From positions 1 to 28,231 of the forward strand of contig JADDQT010000004.1 in NCBI GenBank assembly GCA_016781225.1: a stretch of 28,231 bases of DNA. The letters run 5' to 3'. The DNA is from Actinomycetota bacterium (GTDB lineage Bacteria > Actinomycetota > Acidimicrobiia > Acidimicrobiales > GCA-2861595). The notes under the pieces are model-generated. The model was not told where the DNA came from. It saw only the letters and a list, made by a program, of their open reading frames with translations, and did not search any database. A program made the position numbers and the translations under genes. Below are positions 1 to 7,830 of the stretch, one piece after another. How positions within the stretch are numbered: position 1 is the stretch's first letter; every line of letters begins with the position of its first letter.

Positions 1-829
1 GGCGGTACCGCAGGAGATCGGCCCGCAGCTCGTCGGCGGTAGGATAGCGGTCGGCGGGGTCCTTGGCCATGGCCTGCATGACGATGGCCTCGAAGGCGGG
101 CGGGATGGCCGAGTTGACCTCCCGGGGAGGGTTGGGCTCCTCCCTGACGTGCTTGTAGGCGATGGCCACGGGGCTCTCGCCACTGAACGGCGGCTCACCG
201 GTGACCATCTCGTAGAGCACCACGCCCAGGGAGTAGACGTCGCTGCGGGCGTCCACGTCGTGGCCCTGGGCCTGCTCGGGGGAGAAGTAGGTGGCGGTGC
301 CCATAACCGCTCCGGTCTGGGTGAGCTGGCCTTCGGTGTTCGCCGCCCGAGCGATCCCGAAGTCGGTGACCTTCACCAGGCCGTGGGCGTCGATGAGGAC
401 GTTGCCGGGCTTGACGTCGCGGTGGATGACCCCGTTGCGGTGAGCGAATGCCAGCGCTCCGGCGACGGCGGCGCCGATGCCCGCGGCCCGATCGGGGAGA
501 AGGGTTTCCTCCGAGCGGATGAGCGACGACAGCGGCTTTCCGTCCACGTACTCCATGACGATGAAGTAGGTGTTGTCCGTCTCCGACTCGCCCCAGTCGT
601 AGATGGGAACGATGTTGGCGTGGCTCAGGCTGGCCGCCGACTGGGCCTCGCGGCGGAAGCGCTCCACGAACGTGGGGTCCACGGACAGCTCCGGGAACAG
701 CACTTTGAGGGCCACGGGGCGGTCGAGCAGCTGGTCGTGGGCCAGGTACACGTCGGCCATCCCGCCACGAGCCACGGGGCGGAGGATCGCGTAGCGTTCG
801 CTGTACACCGTCGCCGGTTGTTGGGTCAT
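1..829 (-). CDS. PknA/PknB-type serine/threonine protein kinase, 3' end outside window
   Basis: The first 276 codons are visible. It starts at ATG 829, preceded by a GGAAGG ribosome site, 36 bases after the pbpA stop. It encodes a Hanks-type kinase domain: a glycine-rich loop (GGMADVYLA, about residues 19-27), the ATP-binding lysine in VALKVL, the catalytic loop HRDVKPGNV, the magnesium-binding DFG, an SPE in place of the usual APE, and DVYSLGVVLYE. In actinobacteria this cluster encodes PknA and/or PknB, membrane kinases that control cell shape and peptidoglycan synthesis. The juxtamembrane and extracellular parts, including PASTA repeats if any, lie beyond base 1, so PknA and PknB cannot be told apart. 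It is the sixth gene of the same minus-strand operon, whose phosphatase and FHA partners are upstream. Confidence 0.93.
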   Translation of the reverse strand, partial: MTQQPATVYSERYAILRPVARGGMADVYLAHDQLLDRPVALKVLFPELSVDPTFVERFRREAQSAASLSHANIVPIYDWGESETDNTYFIVMEYVDGKPLSSLIRSEETLLPDRAAGIGAAVAGALAFAHRNGVIHRDVKPGNVLIDAHGLVKVTDFGIARAANTEGQLTQTGAVMGTATYFSPEQAQGHDVDARSDVYSLGVVLYEMVTGEPPFSGESPVAIAYKHVREEPNPPREVNSAIPPAFEAIVMQAMAKDPADRYPTADELRADLLRYR

Positions 830-865
830 GAGCCCTTCCAGCCTAGGGGCCGAAGCCCGGGGGGT

Positions 866-2317
866 TCATCGGCTGCGCAGGGCTGCGGCCAGCACGGCCT
901 GGGCGATGGGAGCTGCCACCCGGCCACCGGTGACGGTGTCCCCGAGGCCCGGCTGGCTCTCCACGATGACGGCCACCGCCACGCGCGGCGCCTCGGCGGG
1001 GGCGAAGGCCACGATCCAGGCGTGGGAGTTGTCACCGACGGTCTGGGCGGTGCCCGTCTTGGCTGCCACCTGTGAGCCGGGGACGGCGGCTCGCGTGGCG
1101 GTGCCGCCGTTCACCACGCCCACCATCATGTCCCTGAGGGAGGCGGCATTGGCCGGGCTCATGGCCCGCTGCCAGGGCTCGGAAGGCCCCGATCGGACCA
1201 CCCGCCCCTCGCTGTCTCGGACCTCGCCCATGACGTGGGGCTTCATGATTACGCCGCCGTTGGCCACCCCCGCGGCGATCAGCGCCATCTCCATCGGCGT
1301 GGCGGCGACGTCCTGCTGGCCGATGGCCGACTTGGCCAGCCCCGGCTCGTCCCTGCGGAACGAGGACGCCTCGGGGAACTGGGAGGCGGCGGGGGCGTTG
1401 AGGTCGATGGGCGGGCGGGCGGCAAAACCGAAGTCCCTGGCCTCGGCGGCCAGCCGGTCGGCCCCGAGGTCGAGGCCCATCTGGGCGAAGCCCGTGTTGC
1501 ACGAGACCTTGAGCAGGTCGGGGAGGGTGCCTCCGCAGCTGCTCCCGCCGAAGTTGGGCAGGTTGGCGTCGGTCCGGGGAAGGTCGAGCTCGCGCAGGCG
1601 GGGGTAGGCCTTGCCCACGAGCTCGGGTGCCCGCTCCAGGGCGGCAGCGGCGGTCACGACCTTGAACGTCGAGCCGGGGGCATAGCGCTCCCGATAGCTG
1701 CGGGCCAGCAGGGGCTTGGACCCGTCGGCCTGGAGGCCCTTCCAAGACGCCTGCACCGCCCGCTGGTCGTGGGCGGACAGCGGGTTTGGGTCGAAGGAGG
1801 GAAAGCTCCAAAGCGCCAGCACCGCTCCGTTCCTCGGGTCCAGCGCCACCACCGACCCGCGGCGGTCGCCGAGGGCGTCCCTGGCCACCTGCTGGAGACC
1901 CTTGGTGAGCGTAAGGGTGACGTTGCCCGTCTGGACCCGGTCCGACAGCACGTCGCGGACGTCCTTCACCGCGGTGCTCCGGCCGGCCAGGTCGTCGTTG
2001 TAGGTGTTCTCCACGCCGTCGGTCCCGAAAGTGAACGAGAAGTACCCGCTAACGTGGGCGAAGAGGGTGGGCTCGGGGTAGCGGCGCAGGCGCTTGAACT
2101 TGCCGTCGGGCGTGGGTACCGACTCGGCCACCACCACCCCGTCGGCCGTCTGGATCACGCCCCGGTCGCGGTTGAAGTCCCGGGTGGCCTTGCGGGCGTT
2201 GCCCGGGTCGTTGGCCAGCTTGTCGGCTCGCACGACCTGGAGGTAGTTCAGCTGCAGGAACAGCAGGCAGATCAGCACCAGGAGAGCCACGCCGACGCGA
2301 CGGATCTGGCGGTCCAA
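866..2317 (-). CDS. pbpA: Penicillin-binding protein, class B transpeptidase (PbpA-like)
   Basis: A 483-residue protein with one N-terminal membrane anchor (about residues 9-28) and an extracytoplasmic transpeptidase domain. The three penicillin-binding motifs are visible: STFK with the catalytic serine near residue 215, SCN near 270, and KTGTAQ near 419. The family cross-links peptidoglycan and works with a SEDS glycosyltransferase, here encoded immediately upstream. The start is a TTG at 2317, supported by AGGAG six bases upstream and a nine-base gap to the rodA stop. The position between rodA and a Ser/Thr kinase matches the conserved actinobacterial order. Whether it serves elongation or division cannot be decided from sequence. 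Confidence 0.95.
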   Translation of the reverse strand: MDRQIRRVGVALLVLICLLFLQLNYLQVVRADKLANDPGNARKATRDFNRDRGVIQTADGVVVAESVPTPDGKFKRLRRYPEPTLFAHVSGYFSFTFGTDGVENTYNDDLAGRSTAVKDVRDVLSDRVQTGNVTLTLTKGLQQVARDALGDRRGSVVALDPRNGAVLALWSFPSFDPNPLSAHDQRAVQASWKGLQADGSKPLLARSYRERYAPGSTFKVVTAAAALERAPELVGKAYPRLRELDLPRTDANLPNFGGSSCGGTLPDLLKVSCNTGFAQMGLDLGADRLAAEARDFGFAARPPIDLNAPAASQFPEASSFRRDEPGLAKSAIGQQDVAATPMEMALIAAGVANGGVIMKPHVMGEVRDSEGRVVRSGPSEPWQRAMSPANAASLRDMMVGVVNGGTATRAAVPGSQVAAKTGTAQTVGDNSHAWIVAFAPAEAPRVAVAVIVESQPGLGDTVTGGRVAAPIAQAVLAAALRSR

Positions 2318-2326
2318 TGCCGGCTC

Positions 2327-3610
2327 CTAGCCCACCTGCCGCCGAGCCCGCCGGGCGGTGTCGTCGGAGACGCGGATCAGCATGGCCAGCAGCACGTAGT
2401 TGGCCAGCAGCGACGAGCCTCCGTAGGACATGAAGGGAAGGGTCAGGCCGGTGAGGGGCACCAGGCGGGTGACGCCTCCGATGATGATGAAGGCCTGGAG
2501 CCCGATGATGACGGTGAGGCCGGCCGCGAGAAGCTGCTCGAACGGCTGGTCGGCACGGAGGGCGATCCGAAGGCCGGACCCCACCATGAGGACGAAGGCC
2601 ACTACGACGGCGGTGGTTCCGAGCAGCCCGAGCTCCTCGCCAACGGCGGCGAAGATGAAGTCGGTGGCCGCGGCCGGGATGCTCCCCGGGCTGCCGAGGC
2701 CCGGGCCCGTTCCGGCGAAGCCGCCCGAGCCGAAGGCGTAGGCCGCCTGCACCACCTGGAAGCCCTGGCCGCTGGCCTTGCTCCAGGGGTCGACCCACAC
2801 GCCGATCCGCGACTGCACGTGCTCGAAGGTCGAGTAGGCGAAGAACGCCCCCATGGCGAACAGGCCCAGGCCGATGCTCAGGTAGGCCCCCCGCGCCGTC
2901 GCCATCCACACCATGAGGATGAAGAAGGCGAAGAAGAGCAGCGACGAGCCGAGGTCTCGCTGGGCGGTCATGACCACCAGCGATGCGCCCCACGCCAGCA
3001 GGAGGGGCCCCACTATCCGAAGATCGGGAAGACGGCCCTGGGTTATGCGGAACTCGGAGAGCAGCTCGCGCTTCTCCACCAGGTAGGCGGCGAAGAAGAC
3101 GGCGAGGGCGATCTTGGCCAGCTCTGCGGGTTGGAAGTTGATGGTGCCGACGCGTACCCAGAGGCGGGCGCCGTTGATGTTGCGGCCGATCACCGGGAGC
3201 AGCGGCATCAGCAGCAGGACCACGCCGAGGACGGCGAAGGTGTAGCGGTAGCGCTCCAGGTCCCTGGCCCGGCGAAGGAGGGCGAGCGTGCCCACGAAGG
3301 CGCCGATGCCGAGGCCGGTCCACACCGCCTGCAGGCCCGCCAGATCGGGGTCGAGGCGGGCGATGAACACGTAGCCGATGCCGTTGAGGACGGCGGCGAG
3401 GGGCAGCAGCATCCCGTCGGCGTCGGGGGCGAGGAAGCGGATGGCGATGTGGGCTCCGCCGAACAGGGCCAGGATCACGCCCAGGAAGGGAACGATGTTG
3501 GCCGGCAACGACGCCGACCTGCCCAGGCTGACCAGTGCGTACAGAGCCCCCGTGAGGAGCACGGCAAGGATGATGAGGCCGAGCTCGGCGTTGCGCCGTG
3601 GCTGCTTCAC
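2327..3610 (-). CDS. rodA: SEDS-family peptidoglycan glycosyltransferase RodA/FtsW
   Basis: A 427-residue polytopic membrane protein with about ten hydrophobic segments. It contains SEDS-family sequence such as NGARLWVRVGTINFQPAELAK, and near the C-terminus PFMSYGGSSLLANY. SEDS proteins polymerise lipid II into glycan strands and pair with a class B PBP, here the next gene. The start is taken as the GTG at 3610, which overlaps the pstP stop as GTGA. Longer open sequence upstream is out-of-frame pstP coding sequence. It is called RodA rather than FtsW by its position in the pstP-rodA-pbpA-pkn cluster. Confidence 0.95.
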   Translation of the reverse strand: MKQPRRNAELGLIILAVLLTGALYALVSLGRSASLPANIVPFLGVILALFGGAHIAIRFLAPDADGMLLPLAAVLNGIGYVFIARLDPDLAGLQAVWTGLGIGAFVGTLALLRRARDLERYRYTFAVLGVVLLLMPLLPVIGRNINGARLWVRVGTINFQPAELAKIALAVFFAAYLVEKRELLSEFRITQGRLPDLRIVGPLLLAWGASLVVMTAQRDLGSSLLFFAFFILMVWMATARGAYLSIGLGLFAMGAFFAYSTFEHVQSRIGVWVDPWSKASGQGFQVVQAAYAFGSGGFAGTGPGLGSPGSIPAAATDFIFAAVGEELGLLGTTAVVVAFVLMVGSGLRIALRADQPFEQLLAAGLTVIIGLQAFIIIGGVTRLVPLTGLTLPFMSYGGSSLLANYVLLAMLIRVSDDTARRARRQVG

Positions 3611-4911
3611 CGAGGTGGTGCCGGAGGGGGAGCGGACGCCGGGGGAGGGACGGTTGACGTCGTGGAGGCAAGGAGGGCGTTGGCTCCCTCCTCGGCGATC
3701 TCCCGCACGTAGCTGCGGGCGGCGTCCACGGACGGCTCCCGCTTGCCCTTGCGCAGGTCGTCGACCCGGCTCGGGAGGACCTCGGCCACCCGTACACCGG
3801 TGCGCTCCTCCAGTGTGGGCCCGAAGCCCACCAGCCCGCCGGGGCGACCCTTGAAGATGGCCACCTCGTCGCCGTCGACCCCCACGTAGTACGAACCTCG
3901 GGCGGAGAACAGGATGGCCGCGGCGGCCAAGCCCAGAACCAGGATCAGGGCCCCGAGAAAGGCCACGGTGGCGAGGTTCGGGCGCCGCGCCTTGATGGGC
4001 GCCTCCACCTTCGTCTCCCCGGTCGCAGGCGCTGGCGGCGGCTGCGAGGGCCTGTCCTCGGTCAACACTGCTCTGGGAATCTTCTCGGTGGGGGCGTCGG
4101 CGTCCAGGGCGAGGGAGGGGGTGACCGGCCGGGGCATGGCGGTGATGGATTGCTCTCCCACCTTGGCCGAGGCCTTGGCCGCCCGGTCGTCGTCGTCGGT
4201 GACGTCGATCACCACCACGGTGATGTTGTCGGCGCCGCCCGCGTCCTTGGCCATGGCCACGAGCTGCTTGGCCACGCGGTCGGGGTCGGACCGGCGGCGC
4301 AGGATGGAGGCGATCTCGTCGTCGGAGAGCTCGCCGAAGAGCCCGTCGCTGGCCAGGAGCAGGCGGTCGCCCTTGTAGGGAACGAGCTGGGCGGTGTCCA
4401 CCTCGACCTCGGAATCCACGCCCAGTACCCGCGTGAGCACGTGGCGCCTGGGGTCGGTGGCCGCCTCCTCGGGGCTGAGCCTCCCCGCCCGGCGCAGCTC
4501 TTCGGGCACGCTGTGATCCTCGGTGACCTGGGTGAGCTCGCCGTCGCGGAGCAGGTAGGCGCGGGAGTCCCCCACGTGGGCGATGGCCAGCACCTCCTCG
4601 CCCCCCTCGTCGATGAGCGCCACCGCCGTCAAGGTGGTGCCCATCCCCCGCAGCTCGGAGCGCCCGCGGCTCTGCTCCCACACGGCCCGGTTGGCGTCAC
4701 GGACGGCGTCCACCAGGCCGGGCCCGGAGCGATTGCCGTCGAAGGCGACGAGCAGGGCCTCCATGGCGGCGGCCGAGGCCACCTCGCCGGCGGCGTGGCC
4801 GCCCATGCCGTCGGCGACGGCGTAGAGGGGCTCGGCGATGAGGAGCTCGTCCTCGTTGCCCGACCTCACCCGGCCCACGTCGGTGGCGCCGGCGGCTACC
4901 AGGGTGGTCAC
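3607..4911 (-). CDS. pstP: PP2C-family Ser/Thr phosphatase PstP, membrane anchored
   Basis: A 434-residue protein. The N-terminal 235 or so residues are a PP2C domain with the metal-binding motifs RSGNEDELL, ADGMGGHAAGE, HVGDSRAYLL, ASDGLFGELSDDEI and DNITVVVIDV. A linker and one transmembrane helix follow (VAFLGALILVLGLAAAAIL), then an extracytoplasmic tail rich in Pro, Ser and Thr at its end. PstP reverses phosphorylation by the PknA/PknB kinases. The start is a GTG overlapping the fhaB stop (GTGA), and its stop overlaps the rodA start, so translation is probably coupled along the operon. It seems shorter than the mycobacterial protein, mainly in the outer tail. Confidence 0.95.
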   Translation of the reverse strand: MTTLVAAGATDVGRVRSGNEDELLIAEPLYAVADGMGGHAAGEVASAAAMEALLVAFDGNRSGPGLVDAVRDANRAVWEQSRGRSELRGMGTTLTAVALIDEGGEEVLAIAHVGDSRAYLLRDGELTQVTEDHSVPEELRRAGRLSPEEAATDPRRHVLTRVLGVDSEVEVDTAQLVPYKGDRLLLASDGLFGELSDDEIASILRRRSDPDRVAKQLVAMAKDAGGADNITVVVIDVTDDDDRAAKASAKVGEQSITAMPRPVTPSLALDADAPTEKIPRAVLTEDRPSQPPPAPATGETKVEAPIKARRPNLATVAFLGALILVLGLAAAAILFSARGSYYVGVDGDEVAIFKGRPGGLVGFGPTLEERTGVRVAEVLPSRVDDLRKGKREPSVDAARSYVREIAEEGANALLASTTSTVPPPASAPPPAPPR

Positions 4912-5396
4912 CTGTTCACCTCAAGCACCGCTCGCCCCAGCTGGATGCGGTCGCCCTTGTGCAGGAGCACGGGCGAGGAAACGGGGTTGGAGTTGACGTA
5001 TGTGCCGTTGGTGGAGCCCAGATCCTCGAGCCAGAGGCGCCCGTCCCTGCGGTAGATGCGGGCGTGGTTCTGGGAGACGGTGCTGTCCTCGGGGAGGGAG
5101 ACCTGGCACCGGGTGTCGCGGCCGATGGTGAGGTCCTGGCCCAGCTCGTAGGAGCGTCCCCGCCGTTCGGCGGGCTGGAGGATCGTCAGGCGGGCCGGAC
5201 CAGTTGCCTGTTGGCTTACGGGCGCCGGTGCTTCTGGCGCTGGTGCTGCTGCTGCCGCCCGGCCGGCGCCCGGGGGGACGGCCGGCGCCGGAGGGGCGTG
5301 GACCTCGGCCCAGGCCACCCGCACCACCCGCACGAAGAACAGCCAGAGCACGCCCAGGAAGCAGAACTTGAGAATGGTGAGGAGGCCTTCGGACAC
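4908..5396 (-). CDS. fhaB: FHA-domain membrane protein FhaB (FipA-like)
   Basis: A 162-residue protein with an N-terminal membrane segment (about residues 5-28), an Ala/Pro-rich linker, and a C-terminal FHA domain (about 80-160). The FHA core residues are visible: GRDTRCQVSLP, SQNHARIYRR and LGSTNGTYVN. FHA domains bind phosphothreonine, so this is a reader of the PknA/PknB signals, known in mycobacteria to act at the division machinery. The GTG start at 5396 follows the fhaA stop by 16 bases, and the stop overlaps the pstP start. Confidence 0.93.
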   Translation of the reverse strand: MSEGLLTILKFCFLGVLWLFFVRVVRVAWAEVHAPPAPAVPPGAGRAAAAAPAPEAPAPVSQQATGPARLTILQPAERRGRSYELGQDLTIGRDTRCQVSLPEDSTVSQNHARIYRRDGRLWLEDLGSTNGTYVNSNPVSSPVLLHKGDRIQLGRAVLEVNR

Positions 5397-5412
5397 CGTT
5401 GATCAACCGCCC

Positions 5413-6069
5413 CTACGACGCCTCGAAGCGAATGCTGGCGTTGCCGACGGTGATGACGTCACCATCGTCCAGGACCCTCTCGGCCACCCGCTCGCCGTTG
5501 ACCTTGGTGCCGTTGGTGGAGCCGAGGTCGGCCACCACGATCTCACTGCCCTGGCGGCGCACCTCGGCGTGGCGGCGGCTCACGCTGTCGTCGGCCAGGA
5601 CGACCTCGCACTCGGCCAGCCTGCCGATGCTGAGCGGCTTGTCGGCCACGCTGACACGCTCGCCGTCGGCGAGGACGAGGGTGCCGACGGTCACGCCGCC
5701 TGCCGCCTCCTTGAGCTCGCTGGAGATGAGGAAGATGCCGGGGGTGAGGGAGACGTCCTCCTGCAGCTCGACCTCCACGGGGCCGACGAAGCGGTAACCC
5801 TCGCTGCGTGCGTGCTCCCTAGCGGCATCGGCCAGCTCCCGGACCAGGGCTTCGGAGAAGGGTTTGACCCGTTCCATGTCGGCAGGGGCGAGGTTGAACA
5901 CGAAGTGGTTGGCGGTCATCACGCCACGGACCCCGACGGCGCGCCGGGCGTCCATCTCCCGCGTCAAACGCCGGCCCAGCTCCACCGGCTGCAGCCCGCT
6001 GCGGAAGGCCTTGGCGAACACGCCTTCCACGAGGCGCTCCAGCCGGCGCTCGAAGCTCTGGAGTCCCAT
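5413..6069 (-). CDS. fhaA: FHA-domain protein FhaA with DUF3662 N-terminus
   Basis: A 218-residue soluble protein. Residues 1 to about 120 match the DUF3662 domain (beginning MGLQSFERRLERLVEGVF). A C-terminal FHA domain follows (GRLAECEVVLADDSVSRRHAE, then LGSTNGTKVNG). In mycobacteria FhaA binds the phosphorylated MviN/MurJ pseudokinase region and regulates peptidoglycan synthesis. The mycobacterial protein has a long low-complexity linker between the domains; here the linker is almost absent, so the protein is less than half as long. It is the first gene of the operon; its promoter must lie in 6070-6156, between it and the divergent tRNA-Leu. Confidence 0.92.
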   Translation of the reverse strand: MGLQSFERRLERLVEGVFAKAFRSGLQPVELGRRLTREMDARRAVGVRGVMTANHFVFNLAPADMERVKPFSEALVRELADAAREHARSEGYRFVGPVEVELQEDVSLTPGIFLISSELKEAAGGVTVGTLVLADGERVSVADKPLSIGRLAECEVVLADDSVSRRHAEVRRQGSEIVVADLGSTNGTKVNGERVAERVLDDGDVITVGNASIRFEAS

Positions 6070-6156
6070 CCTCGCTGTACCTTACCGAAGCCCTCTCCCG
6101 GCCCTTGTCTTACCGGGGACGGTCGGGCAATCCGGTACGTTGTTCTCTCTCCACTC

Positions 6157-6240
6157 GGGCGAGTGGCGGAATTGGTAGACGCGCAGGATTCAGGTTCCTG
6201 TGTCCGAAAGGACGTGGGGGTTCAAGTCCCCCCTCGCCCA
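6157..6240 (+). tRNA. tRNA-Leu (CAG)
   Basis: The sequence folds as a class II tRNA. The acceptor stem is GGGCGAG/CTCGCCC (6157-6163 with 6233-6239) and the discriminator is A. The anticodon stem is CAGGA/TCCTG with loop TTCAGGT (anticodon CAG). A long variable arm follows, and the T-arm is GGGGG-TTCAAGT-CCCCC. CCA is not encoded. A tRNA-Leu upstream of fhaA is, as I recall, also the arrangement in mycobacteria, so this is the ancestral chromosomal copy and the left edge of the island. Confidence 0.97.
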
Positions 6241-6241
6241 C
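6220..6241 (+). repeat. Putative attL core: tRNA-Leu 3' end
   Basis: These 22 bases, from the T-loop through the discriminator base, recur at 27787-27808 with one mismatch (T at 6234, C at 27801). Tyrosine integrases commonly target tRNA 3' ends and leave such a direct repeat at the far end. Confidence 0.6.
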
Positions 6242-6249
6242 AACGTCGT

Positions 6250-6308
6250 CCCTGGTCAGAGCGCTTTTCTTCGACCCAGAAGGGCCGACTTCTACCGGAT
6301 TTCTACCG
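6250..6308 (+). promoter_or_regulatory. Putative integrase arm-type sites, left end
   Basis: CCCTGGTCAGAGC (6250-6262) is repeated exactly at 27728-27740. Two direct copies of TTCTACCG follow at 6290-6297 and 6301-6308 and recur at 27649 and 27661. Their position just inside both island ends suggests binding sites for integrase or excisionase. This is inference from repetition only. Confidence 0.5.
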
Positions 6309-6552
6309 CAGCCTCGCCGGAGGACCTCGGCGGATGCCTCGAAGTGCAGCGGAAGGGCGTTGTCCGAAGGTGTCAGGGCAACTCGCGGCGCCCAGTAGGG
6401 GGGCTGTCGCATCGACATCACGCACGGAGCTGACGCGTCGCCCGGCACTTGGAAGGAACTTTCCAGGCCAGCGTCGAGCGTGCAGCCAGGCGTTGCTCTT
6501 TGGGTGTGGCGGCTAAGCCAGCCGGCAGCCCAGCTGGCGGAGCCCATGACGA
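6309..6552. other. No gene seen between arm sites and DUF3024 remnant
   Basis: No frame here has convincing coding character. An inverted repeat GCCAGC/GCTGGC with a ten-base loop lies just before the next gene and could be a regulatory hairpin. The stretch is probably junction DNA left by integration. Confidence 0.5.
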
Positions 6553-6923
6553 ATGGTTTCGACCCTGTCAGCCGTGAGCCCGCTCCCGGAACTGGACGTT
6601 GCACGCGTCAAGCGCTTCGTCGACGCCCGCAACGAGCGAGTCCCGCCCGAGGCCCGCCACAAGATCCGATACGAGCTAGATCTTGCGCCTGGCTCCGTCA
6701 CGATCATGGAGTGCCGGCCACCGTGCGCGAGGGGTTCGGTACTGAGTGGACTCGCTTTCCGATCGCTCGGCTCCGCTACGTGAAGCTCCGCAAGGAGTGG
6801 AGCATCTACTGGCGAGATCGGAACCTGAAGTTCCACCTATACGACCGGGTTGCCCCAACGCCGAACATGGAGACGCTGCTCGACGAGATCATCGCCGATC
6901 CGACCTACATCTTCTGGGGCTGA
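6553..6923 (+). pseudogene. DUF3024 family protein, frameshifted
   Basis: Reading from ATG 6553 gives a DUF3024-like N-terminal half (ELDVARVKRFVDARNERVP, then VTIMECRPP). Frame is lost at about 6725, where TGCGC stands for the expected TGGCGC (Trp-Arg). The other half continues in the next frame: REGFGTEWTRFPIARLRYV, WSIYWRDRNLKFHLYD and the typical end DEIIADPTYIFWG. Restoring one G would give an intact protein of about 123 residues. The family's function is unknown to me; it is common in actinobacteria and mobile regions. A real inactivating deletion and a sequencing error are both possible. Confidence 0.8.
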
Positions 6924-7078
6924 TCTGCGACGATCGCGTTGCTCGTTGGCCGGCCGATGGCCTTCCGCGCGATCCGCCTGCGCGCCTGGTGATCGCCGAC
7001 GAGCTCGCGCAGGAGCTGCGCGTACTCCTCCGCCGACTCGCCAACACGGCGAACCGTGCGGGCTACACGGGCCGCCAT
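6905..7078 (-). other. Possible small gene (57 codons), unrecognised
   Basis: An ATG at 7078 opens a frame with plausible composition (VARTVRRVGESAEEYAQLL, then a basic stretch). Its end overlaps the DUF3024 remnant, and no clear ribosome site precedes it. The opposite strand also has a plausible tail ending ARKRDAEERAR at 7171. The region 6924-7187 may hold a decayed gene; I cannot say in which frame. Confidence 0.2.
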
Positions 7079-7187
7079 CGGCAAGGCGCTCGGCGTGAAC
7101 CGAGCGCTGCGCACGAGCGATTCAGTGAACGACACACTCGCGCGCAAGCGCGACGCCGAAGAGCGCGCTAGGTAAGCGAAGGTCGGC

Positions 7188-7631
7188 TCAGCGGATGAAC
7201 TCGACAGTTCCGGCATTGAGGTCGACGTTGGCCGTGCGTCGACCTGCGTCGAGCCACGCGCGCGCATGGACGTGCGTGCCGGCCGCCTCGTTTGCCCACC
7301 AGGGGCGGTAGCGCCTCGCCGAATTCGGCAGCGCCACACCGAGGATCTGTTCGATCTGAGCGAAGGTCGTGCGGACAGTTGGCTCGGACCGATCCGCGAG
7401 GTAGCGGCGGAGTGCGTCGTAGCGAGATGTCCGTCCTGTGGGCGCTGCACCGTTGGCTGGCGGTGTGGCGGGGCCGGGCCGGTACCCGCCGACGAGCCAG
7501 TTGATGAAGCGCTCGGGGTGCTGCACGTAGGTGGTGACTGTGTTTCGCGCCTTGCCCGCCGCTCGTAGCTCGCTCTCGTACCGGTCGAGCGCATCGCGAA
7601 GCTCCGCTTCCGTCCACGCCTGCTGAGACAT
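7188..7631 (-). CDS. SAM-like N-terminal plus DUF7662-type domain protein
   Basis: A 147-residue protein starting at ATG 7631. Residues 1-45 or so (ELRDALDRYESELRAAGKAR, VTTYVQHPERFINWL) look like the helical core-binding (SAM-like) domain of tyrosine recombinases, but no catalytic domain follows. The C-terminal half (YDALRRYLADRS, TFAQIEQILGVALPNSA, WWAN, HARAWLDAGRRTANVDL, VEFIR) has the pattern of the DUF7662 family. Its role is unknown; the architecture suggests a DNA-binding or regulatory protein. It is divergent from the toxin operon at 7831. The start is chosen because a TTGACA -35 and TAGATA -10 lie directly upstream with only five bases before the ATG, fitting a leaderless transcript. 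An in-frame ATG at 7637 is the alternative. Confidence 0.75.
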   Translation of the reverse strand: MSQQAWTEAELRDALDRYESELRAAGKARNTVTTYVQHPERFINWLVGGYRPGPATPPANGAAPTGRTSRYDALRRYLADRSEPTVRTTFAQIEQILGVALPNSARRYRPWWANEAAGTHVHARAWLDAGRRTANVDLNAGTVEFIR

Positions 7632-7667
7632 ACACATATCTATGTCTGAGAGACGTTCAGTTGTCAA
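7628..7667 (-). promoter_or_regulatory. Promoter and inverted repeat for the DUF7662-type gene
   Basis: On the minus strand TTGACA (7667-7662) and TAGATA (7642-7637) are separated by 19 bases, somewhat long. An inverted repeat GACATA/TATGTC (7628-7647, eight-base spacer) covers the -10 and the start codon and could be an operator. Confidence 0.45.
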
Positions 7668-7714
7668 GGCCCCGAGCTCGGGAGACTTGCACGCGGGGCG
7701 AGGAACAGCGTCAC

Positions 7715-7756
7715 TTGCCGGATCGCCATCACTGTGTATAGTAGATGAATATACAC
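7715..7756 (+). promoter_or_regulatory. Promoter with palindromic operator for the toxin operon
   Basis: TTGCCG (7715-7720), a 16-base spacer and TATAGT (7737-7742) form a plausible promoter. It is overlaid by the perfect inverted repeat GTGTATA/TATACAC (7734-7740 and 7750-7756, nine-base spacer). The short AT-rich stretch stands out from the GC-rich surroundings. Ribbon-helix-helix antitoxins typically repress their own operons through such sites, and the operon encodes one. Confidence 0.5.
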
Positions 7757-7830
7757 TATGGGAGATGAATTGGGAGCCAGAACATGCCGTGTCGCAACCC
7801 GGCCCCATGCGTCGTGAGCGCGTCTGATCC

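Noticed and set aside
1235..3712. Very long open frame on the plus strand across pbpA and rodA
   Set aside because: It is antisense to two well-conserved genes, its product is low-complexity Gly/Glu/His-rich, and such frames are expected opposite high-GC coding sequence.
5368..6516. Long plus-strand frame reading through fhaA and the tRNA-Leu
   Set aside because: It crosses an intact tRNA and is antisense to fhaA; no ribosome site or domain is seen.
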